This document shows, one piece after another, positions 1 to 4,612 of a stretch of DNA of 10,278 nucleotides. The position numbers were made by a program, and so were the translations under genes. The notes beneath the pieces are model-generated. The model made no database searches, was not told the DNA's origin, and was given only the letters and a program-made list of their open reading frames with translations. The stretch spans positions 1 through 10,278 of the forward strand of contig CAYRTS010000095.1 in NCBI GenBank assembly GCA_964427285.1, given 5' to 3'. The stretch's first letter is position 1. Every line of letters begins with the position of its first letter. The stretch is from SPCO01 sp964427285. GTDB taxonomy: Bacteria > Chloroflexota > Limnocylindria > Limnocylindrales > CSP1-4.

Positions 1-309
1 GCCGCCGATGGGATCGACGCCGAGGTGATCGACCTGCGCTGGCTGCGGCCGCTGGACCTGCCGGCCGTGCGGGCCTCTGTCGAGAAAACCGGCCGCCTGG
101 TGGTCGTGGAGGAACAGGTCCACGCCGCCGGCTGGGGCGCCACGATCATCAGCGAGTTGACCATCGGCGGGGTCCGCTGGGCGAGCACCCCGCGGCGGGT
201 GAGCCTGCCCGATGACCTGCCCATCCCGTACACCCCGCTGCTGGAGGACGAGGTCCTGCCCTCCGTTGAAGCCATCACGGCGACGGCCCGGGCCAGCGTC
301 GGGCGTTGA
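1..309 (+). CDS. 2-oxoacid dehydrogenase E1 component, beta subunit (3' end only)
   Basis: This is the C-terminal part (102 residues) of a thiamin-diphosphate-dependent E1-beta subunit of the pyruvate / branched-chain 2-oxoacid / acetoin dehydrogenase type; the 5' end lies before the window. The frame is open from base 1. Recognisable in order are the transketolase C-terminal-domain motifs EVIDLRWLRPLD, then GRLVVVEEQVHAAGWGA, and the typical E1-beta ending PIPYTPLLEDEVLPSVE. That ending favours E1-beta over a split transketolase. The role would be oxidative decarboxylation of a 2-oxoacid within a complex with E1-alpha and E2, presumably encoded upstream. Its stop codon overlaps the start of the dehydratase gene by four bases, so the two are probably co-transcribed and translationally coupled. 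The substrate cannot be told from this fragment. The family call is firm. Confidence 0.9.
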   Translation, partial: AADGIDAEVIDLRWLRPLDLPAVRASVEKTGRLVVVEEQVHAAGWGATIISELTIGGVRWASTPRRVSLPDDLPIPYTPLLEDEVLPSVEAITATARASVGR

Positions 310-1493
310 GCGTCTCGGCGGGCTCCGTTGTCCGGGCCAGCGGGTTCGACCACAGCACGCTGATCGTCGATCGGATCGAGACCGTGACCCTGCGCGCCCC
401 GCTGGGACGGCGCTTCTCCGGCAGCGCCTACAGCATGGACAACCGCTGCACGATCGTGACGCGGTTGTTCACTCGGGATGGGCTCGTATCGGAGGTCTAC
501 ACCGGCGACACGGACGTGGAGCAGTCGATCATCGTCGGGATCATCCACGACGAGCTCGCGCCCCGGTTGCTCGGTCGGAGCGCGACGGATCCGGAGGGCG
601 CCTGGCGTGCCATGGAGCCGTCCACGAACGACATCCTGCGCGATCGCGGGCTGGCGCTCCAGGCGATCGCCTGCCTGGACGAAGCGATCTGGGACGTCTT
701 CGGAAAGGCCCTCGGGCTGCCCCTTCACCGCGTTTGGGGGAGCGTCACGGACTCGGTGCCGATCAGCATCATCGGCGGCTACTACCACCTGTCGGTCGAT
801 GAAGTCGGAGACGTGGTCCGACGTTACGTCGAGGCGGGCTTTGCCGGGATGAAGTTCAAGGTCGGTGGCAAGACCCCGGCCCAGGACGCCGAGCGTGTGC
901 GCGTGGCGCGCGACGCCGCTGGGCCGGACTTCGCGCTCATGGTCGATGCCAACCAGGGCTACGACCGGGCCCAGGCAGTCGACTTCGCCCACCGGGTGCG
1001 CGATTTCAACATTCGATGGTTCGAGGAACCGTGCCGCTGGACCAACGACGCGAGGTGGATGCGGGACGTCCGCTACCAGACGAGCATCCCGGTATGCGCC
1101 GGTCAGAGCGAGACCACGCTGGCCGGGATCCGTGACCTGATCGTCGGTGGAGCGATCGACGTCTCGAATTTCGACGCCTCATGGGCCGGCGGGCCGACCA
1201 TCTGGCGCAAGGCGGCCGGACTGGCCGCGGCGTTCGGCGTCGAGCTCGGCCACCACGAGGAACCGCAGATTGCCTCGCACCTGCTGGCCTCGGTTCCCCA
1301 TCACACCTTCGTCGAATGCTTCGACGAGGAGCGCGATCCGTTCTTCTGGCGCTTGTCGGACATGTCCGGCCGGATCGCCGGCGGCCGGTACACGCTGCCG
1401 GAACGGCCGGGTTTCGGGATCGAGCTTGATTCGGACTACCTGGCTGCCCACGTCGTCGAGACGCGGTCGACCGACCGTGCCACGGTCGCCTGA
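306..1493 (+). CDS. Mandelate racemase/muconate lactonizing enzyme family protein, probable acid-sugar dehydratase
   Basis: A 395-residue enolase-superfamily enzyme, the usual length for the mandelate racemase (MR) subgroup, which removes water from aldonates to give 2-keto-3-deoxy acids. The N-terminal capping domain spans roughly residues 20-145, followed by the barrel. Visible catalytic features are the K183-F-K185 base motif, metal ligands D214 (VDANQGYD) and E240 (WFEEP), D290 (NFDAS) pairing with H316/H317 (ELGHHEEP) as the Asp-His dyad, and E337 (FVECF). At the third metal-ligand position, where relatives often read AGE, this protein reads AGQSE (Q267, E269). The start is TTG at 306, overlapping the preceding TGA; no clear Shine-Dalgarno is seen, which fits coupling. 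CTG at 360 is a possible shorter start. The flanking SDRs and lactonases support an aldonate dehydratase. The exact substrate is unknown, and racemase or epimerase activity is not excluded. Confidence 0.9.
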   Translation: MSVSAGSVVRASGFDHSTLIVDRIETVTLRAPLGRRFSGSAYSMDNRCTIVTRLFTRDGLVSEVYTGDTDVEQSIIVGIIHDELAPRLLGRSATDPEGAWRAMEPSTNDILRDRGLALQAIACLDEAIWDVFGKALGLPLHRVWGSVTDSVPISIIGGYYHLSVDEVGDVVRRYVEAGFAGMKFKVGGKTPAQDAERVRVARDAAGPDFALMVDANQGYDRAQAVDFAHRVRDFNIRWFEEPCRWTNDARWMRDVRYQTSIPVCAGQSETTLAGIRDLIVGGAIDVSNFDASWAGGPTIWRKAAGLAAAFGVELGHHEEPQIASHLLASVPHHTFVECFDEERDPFFWRLSDMSGRIAGGRYTLPERPGFGIELDSDYLAAHVVETRSTDRATVA

Positions 1494-1498
1494 GGAGG
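1493..1498 (+). promoter_or_regulatory. Shine-Dalgarno setting the GTG start of the VOC gene
   Basis: AGGAGG overlaps the last base of the dehydratase TGA and lies five bases before GTG at 1504. It fixes that GTG as the start, although the frame stays open further upstream. Confidence 0.8.
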
Positions 1499-1503
1499 CT
1501 GGC

Positions 1504-1959
1504 GTGTCTACTGTCACCGGCTTTTTTCATGGCGGGATCACGGTCCGCGACATGGATCGGTCGCTGGTCTTCTACCGGGACGGCCTGGGCCTGGACCAGG
1601 AATTCGACCGGATCCTGGACGCTCCGTACCTCAAGACCGTCCTTGGGCTTGCCTTCGACCACATCCGGGCGGTCTACCTGCGGATCCCGGGGGGCGGGTT
1701 CGTGGAGCTGCTCGAATACGTCGGGATCGAGCGGATGTCCGCACAGTCCCGGCCATGCGATTTCGGGGCGGGGCACCTGTGCCTGTACGTTGACGACGTC
1801 GAGACGATGCATGCGCGGCTGGTGAACCTCGGCTTCGCGGCGCGATCCGAGCAGGTCGTCGATATCACGGCCGGCCCGAACCAGGGGGCGCGCAGCTGCT
1901 ACATGAGCGACCCGGATGGGTACGCGGTCGAGCTGTTCCAGAAGCGTCCCGGCGCCTGA
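1504..1959 (+). CDS. VOC-superfamily (glyoxalase/bleomycin resistance/dioxygenase fold) protein
   Basis: A 151-residue protein with two paired beta-alpha-beta-beta-beta modules, the normal size for a single-chain VOC metalloenzyme. The first module opens with FFHGGITVRDMDRSLVFYRD and the second with GHLCLYVDDVETM. Four residues sit at the expected metal-ligand places: H9, E68 (FVELLEY), H91 (GHLCLYV) and E143 (YAVELFQ). A metal-dependent lyase, epimerase or isomerase is therefore more likely than a metal-free binding protein. It starts at GTG 1504 with a strong ribosome-binding site, only ten bases after the dehydratase stop, and is followed 13 bases later by the lactonase, so it belongs to the same operon. 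Its context suggests action on a sugar-acid or oxoacid intermediate, but the VOC fold does not predict the reaction. True glyoxalase I is possible but unproven. Confidence 0.88.
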   Translation: MSTVTGFFHGGITVRDMDRSLVFYRDGLGLDQEFDRILDAPYLKTVLGLAFDHIRAVYLRIPGGGFVELLEYVGIERMSAQSRPCDFGAGHLCLYVDDVETMHARLVNLGFAARSEQVVDITAGPNQGARSCYMSDPDGYAVELFQKRPGA

Positions 1960-1960
1960 A

Positions 1961-1969
1961 GGGGAGGAG
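1961..1969 (+). promoter_or_regulatory. Shine-Dalgarno setting the GTG start of the SMP-30 lactonase
   Basis: GGGGAGGAG lies just after the VOC stop and three bases before GTG at 1973. It selects that GTG over the in-frame ATG at 1916, which is inside the VOC gene and has no such site. Confidence 0.75.
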
Positions 1970-1972
1970 CCA

Positions 1973-2860
1973 GTGCGCGGAGTGATCAACACGCTCGCGG
2001 GTGGACTTGGTCACCCGGAGGGTCCCGACATCCTGCCCGACGGCCGGATCGTCATGGTCGAGACGTACACCAGCAAGCTGATCGCCTGGTCCGCCGAGCG
2101 CGGGATCCACGAGTACGCCGACTGCGGCGGCGGCCCGAACGCCTGCATGCTGGGGAGTGACGGGGCCGTCTATATCACCCAGAACGGCGGGACCGTGGGG
2201 GCGTGGAAGGCCCGCGTGATGGGCCGCCCGTCGATCCAGAAGGCGTGGCCGGATGGACGGGTCGAGGAGGTTGCCGCCCTGGTCGCCGGGGTGCCGCTCC
2301 AGGCGCCCAACGACCTCACGTTTGGACCGGACGGCCGACTCTACTTCACGGACCCGGCGGACTATCTGCCCAATGAGCGCAGACCGGGCCGCCTCTTTGT
2401 CCTCAACCCCGACGGGACCGGTGAGCTGCTCGAGACCATTCCAGACGCCTACCCGAACGGGATCGTCGCCGAGCCGGACGGCTCACTGATCTGGGTCGAA
2501 TCGTACGAGCGCGGCGTCTATCGGAAGCGCCCAGGCGAGCGGTCCATCCAGATCGCGCAGCTGCCGGCGGGCCACATCCCGGACGGCCTCAAGATCGCGG
2601 CCAACGGCGACCTGTGGGTGACCGCGTTCATGGGCGGCGGGGTGGACATTCTCGCCCCGAATGGCACGCTCAAGGACTTCCTGGTGACCGGTGGCGTGCC
2701 GCTCAACTGCGTCTTCCACGAGGGCTCGTTGATCATCACCGACTTCGGGGACGTGACCGCTGTCACGGATCAGGCGCCGATGGATGGCCGGCTGTGGCGG
2801 GTGGAAGTGGCCACCGAGGGGATGCCACTGTTCCGCGGGGCGATCGCCGCTGGGAGATAG
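1973..2860 (+). CDS. SMP-30/gluconolactonase/LRE family sugar lactonase
   Basis: A 295-residue six-bladed beta-propeller hydrolase, the family's normal length, that opens sugar lactones to aldonic acids using one divalent metal. Diagnostic elements, in order, are GHPEGPD with E16, APNDLTFGPDGRLYFTDP with N113, YPNGIV with N162 and HIPDGLKI with D204. These match the family's Glu/Asn/Asp metal ligands plus the substrate-contacting Asn. Repeated DG(R/S)L..-type blade motifs run through the chain. There is no signal peptide, so it acts in the cytoplasm. It is the last gene of the first + strand group, 13 bases behind the VOC gene, and is followed by a hairpin. Context suggests the lactone comes from an SDR dehydrogenase of this locus and the product goes to the dehydratase. 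Identity of the sugar is unknown. Some family members hydrolyse non-sugar lactones or phosphotriesters. Confidence 0.9.
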   Translation: MRGVINTLAGGLGHPEGPDILPDGRIVMVETYTSKLIAWSAERGIHEYADCGGGPNACMLGSDGAVYITQNGGTVGAWKARVMGRPSIQKAWPDGRVEEVAALVAGVPLQAPNDLTFGPDGRLYFTDPADYLPNERRPGRLFVLNPDGTGELLETIPDAYPNGIVAEPDGSLIWVESYERGVYRKRPGERSIQIAQLPAGHIPDGLKIAANGDLWVTAFMGGGVDILAPNGTLKDFLVTGGVPLNCVFHEGSLIITDFGDVTAVTDQAPMDGRLWRVEVATEGMPLFRGAIAAGR

Positions 2861-2885
2861 CCGGGCTGCCCTTCCGTCCGTGCGT

Positions 2886-2903
2886 CCGACGTGCAGACGT
2901 CGG
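2886..2903. terminator. Hairpin between convergent genes, probable bidirectional terminator
   Basis: CCGACGT and ACGTCGG form a perfect seven-base-pair stem around a GCAG loop. It fills most of the 44-base gap between the lactonase stop (2860) and the end of the minus-strand SDR (2905). There is no clean T-run on either side, so its strength as an intrinsic terminator is uncertain. Confidence 0.5.
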
Positions 2904-2904
2904 G

Positions 2905-3687
2905 TCAGTCCCTTGTCCCTGGTGTACTGGTGAGCCAATCCGGCTTGTCGTGGATACCCAGGATGGACCACCCACCGTCGACGATGATCGTCTGGCCGGT
3001 GATGTAGGCGGCATCGTCGGAGGCGAGGAACAGGACCGTTCCGGCGATCTCGTCGGGCGTGGCCAGTCGGCGCATCGGGACCTCCGCCAGCATGGCCTCC
3101 TCACGGATGGAGCCGTCGCGCAGACCCTGATCGATGAGGGCCGTCCTGGTATAACCCGGCGCGACGGCGTTGACCCGGATGCCGAGGTCGGCCACCTCGA
3201 CCGCCATGACCCGGGAGAGGCTCATCATCGCGGCCTTGGCCGCCGAGTATGGCCCGCGGCCGGGCAGCGCGATGAACCCCGCGACGGACGCGATCTGGAC
3301 GATGGAGCCGCCGCCACGCGCGCGCATGGACCGGATGGCCATCGCGCTGCAGTGGAAGGTCCCCGTCAGGTGGGTGGCGACGACCTGCTCCCAGACCACC
3401 GGGTCGAACGTCTCGGTCAGGCCCACGCGCTGGATCCCGGCGTTGTTGACGAGGATGTCGACTCCGCCCTCGGTGGCCTCGATCGAGCTGAACAGGGCCT
3501 CGACCGAAGCCCGATTGGAGACATCGGTGCGGACGTAGCGGACACCATCAAGCGGCACGTCCGGATCACCGAGATCTGCGACGACTCCGCGGGCGCCCTC
3601 CGAGACAGCACGACGAACGATGGCCTGGCCGATCCCGCGCGACCCGCCGGTGACCACGATGACCTTGCCGTCGAAGCGACCGTTCAT
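2905..3687 (-). CDS. Short-chain dehydrogenase/reductase (SDR), classical type
   Basis: A 260-residue NAD(P)-dependent oxidoreductase. The Rossmann motif TGGSRGIG is at 13-20, an acidic residue ending the second strand (VVADLG, D38) indicates NAD(H), NNAG is at 81-84, and the catalytic S134, Y147 and K151 have standard spacing (PYSAAKAA). The fourth member of the classical tetrad, usually Asn before LTG, reads His here (H106, THLTGTF). After the usual IIVDGGW ending, the chain carries about 18 further residues. ATG at 3687 is supported by GGAGGG on the minus strand (3693-3698). It is transcribed divergently from the other SDR and convergently to the SMP-30 lactonase. The likely role is oxidation of a sugar to its lactone or of a deoxy-keto acid. 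The substrate is not predictable from the sequence. Confidence 0.92.
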   Translation of the reverse strand: MNGRFDGKVIVVTGGSRGIGQAIVRRAVSEGARGVVADLGDPDVPLDGVRYVRTDVSNRASVEALFSSIEATEGGVDILVNNAGIQRVGLTETFDPVVWEQVVATHLTGTFHCSAMAIRSMRARGGGSIVQIASVAGFIALPGRGPYSAAKAAMMSLSRVMAVEVADLGIRVNAVAPGYTRTALIDQGLRDGSIREEAMLAEVPMRRLATPDEIAGTVLFLASDDAAYITGQTIIVDGGWSILGIHDKPDWLTSTPGTRD

Positions 3688-3724
3688 TCTCTCCCTCCGG
3701 TACCGGACGGGCCCGGCGCTGCCG

Positions 3725-3744
3725 TATCATTGCAACCGTTTCCG
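3725..3744 (+). promoter_or_regulatory. Candidate promoter -10 box abutting a LacI-family-like operator
   Basis: In the divergent gap, TATCAT (3725-3730, one mismatch to TATAAT) directly abuts TGCAACCGTTTCCG (3731-3744). The latter matches the LacI-family pattern TGnAAnCGnTTnCA at nine of ten fixed positions, the last base being G instead of A. A repressor there would block a + strand promoter at its start site. No good -35 is seen 17 bases upstream. The site could also serve the minus-strand SDR, whose own promoter I cannot place. No LacI regulator gene is in the window. Confidence 0.5.
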
Positions 3745-3761
3745 GGAGGATAGCGGCCCGG

Positions 3762-3817
3762 GCTCCGGTACGGAACTTCCGGCCGGGTCGTGCTTCGGCG
3801 CGGAAGTTTGGGCCGGG
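3762..3817 (+). repeat. Two imperfect 26-base direct repeats in the divergent control region
   Basis: Copies at 3762-3787 and 3792-3817 agree at 20 of 26 positions with a 30-base period. Both run from GCTCCGG/GCTTCGG through CGGAA to GGCCGGG. A weaker third copy starts at 3817 (GCTTCGGTGCCGCACTTC) and an upstream partial echo, CTCCGGTAC, is at 3696-3704. They lie between the operator-like site and the + strand SDR. Multiple regulator-binding sites are one explanation and simple local duplication another. Confidence 0.55.
3774..3808 (+). other. Potential hairpin in the leader of the + strand SDR
   Basis: AACTTCCG (3774-3781) is the exact reverse complement of CGGAAGTT (3801-3808). GCCG/CGGC (3782-3785 and 3796-3799) extend the stem inward with one bulged G, leaving a ten-base loop. 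No T-tract follows, so it is not a simple terminator. It overlaps the direct repeats, so DNA-level operator symmetry is equally possible. Confidence 0.45.
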
Positions 3818-3848
3818 CTTCGGTGCCGCACTTCGACGTTGACGATCT

Positions 3849-3856
3849 GGAGGGAG
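3849..3856 (+). promoter_or_regulatory. Shine-Dalgarno setting the ATG start of the second SDR
   Basis: GGAGGGAG ends two bases before ATG 3859 (five bases if GGAGG is counted as the core). It places the start there rather than at upstream in-frame GTG codons, and the resulting protein begins just before the Rossmann motif as SDRs do. Confidence 0.75.
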
Positions 3857-3858
3857 CG

Positions 3859-4602
3859 ATGGGCGCGACGGGCAAGCGGGCGATCGTCACCGGGGCCGCC
3901 AGCGGCATCGGCCAGGCCGTGGCCAGGCGCCTGCTGCGCGAAGGCGCCAGCGTCATCGCCGCGGACCTCAATGAAGCCGGGCTCGCGCCGATTGTCGGCG
4001 AAGGGGCGAGCGCCTTTGTCGGCGATCTGTCGCGTGACGCGGACCGAGAACGCCTGATCGCGGCCGGTGCCGGCGTGGACTACCTGGTCAACGCGGCCGG
4101 GATCATCCGACTCAAGCCGATCCTGGAGTTCACCGTCGCTGACATCCGGGACATCTATGGGATCAACGTCGAGGCGACATGGGACCTGGTGTCGCGGATC
4201 GGTCGGACCATGCCGGCCGGGAGTGCCATCGTGAACCTCTCGTCGTCGTCGGCCAAGCTCGCAATGACGACAGAGGCCTCGGTTTACGCGTCGTCCAAGG
4301 CCGCCGTCCTGTCCATCACCCGATCCTTTGCCTACGCGTTCGCCCCAAACGGCGTCCGGGTGAACGCCATCTGCCCGGGCATCATTGATACGCCGATGCA
4401 GGAGCGGGTCCTGGCTGACGTGGCGGCCAAGCGCGGGATCACCGTCGAGGAGCTGTCCGCGGCCCGCAACAAGACCGTCCCGCTCGGGCGGTCAGCCTCG
4501 GCCGATGAATGCGCCGGTGCGATCTGGTTCCTTCTGTCCGACGAGAGTGCGTACATGACCGGGCAGGCGATCAACTACACCGGTGGACTCGTCATGTGGT
4601 GA
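3859..4602 (+). CDS. Short-chain dehydrogenase/reductase (SDR), classical type
   Basis: A 247-residue NAD-dependent oxidoreductase with all classical elements: TGAASGIG at 11-18, D36 after the second strand (VIAADLN) indicating NAD over NADP, NAAG in YLVNAAGI, and the complete tetrad N103 (GINVE), S130, Y143 and K147. The C-terminus ends in the usual SAYMTGQAINYTGG pattern. It is clearly distinct from the divergent SDR in this window and keeps the Asn that the other lacks. Its stop lies ten bases before the ATG of the ApnL-like gene, so the two are an operon. The composition resembles SDRs of non-phosphorylative sugar pathways, for example 2-keto-3-deoxy-aldonate or sugar 1-dehydrogenases. 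Pairing with a lactonase suggests it makes the lactone that the next gene product opens. Substrate unknown. Confidence 0.92.
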   Translation: MGATGKRAIVTGAASGIGQAVARRLLREGASVIAADLNEAGLAPIVGEGASAFVGDLSRDADRERLIAAGAGVDYLVNAAGIIRLKPILEFTVADIRDIYGINVEATWDLVSRIGRTMPAGSAIVNLSSSSAKLAMTTEASVYASSKAAVLSITRSFAYAFAPNGVRVNAICPGIIDTPMQERVLADVAAKRGITVEELSAARNKTVPLGRSASADECAGAIWFLLSDESAYMTGQAINYTGGLVMW

Positions 4603-4612
4603 CGTCAGCCCG

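Noticed and set aside
1..309. Possibility that the first gene is a split transketolase subunit (as in apulose-4-phosphate transketolase)
   Set aside because: The ending PIPYTPLLEDEVLPSVE and the EVIDLRWLRPLD block are typical of 2-oxoacid dehydrogenase E1-beta rather than transketolase.
1006..1992. Long minus-strand open frame of 328 codons opposite the dehydratase and VOC genes
   Set aside because: Arg/Pro-rich low-complexity product with no domain motif, opposite two well-supported genes; long antisense frames are expected at this GC content.
3697..3706. CCGGTACCGG palindrome near the minus-strand SDR start
   Set aside because: A ten-base palindrome of CCGG steps is easily produced by chance here, and it overlaps the ribosome-binding area; not enough for a separate operator call.
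2614..3753. Plus-strand open frame of 379 codons across the lactonase end and the SDR antisense
   Set aside because: It spans the convergent gap and lies antisense to an SDR with intact motifs; the product has no recognisable fold and has skewed Gly/Arg/Asp composition.
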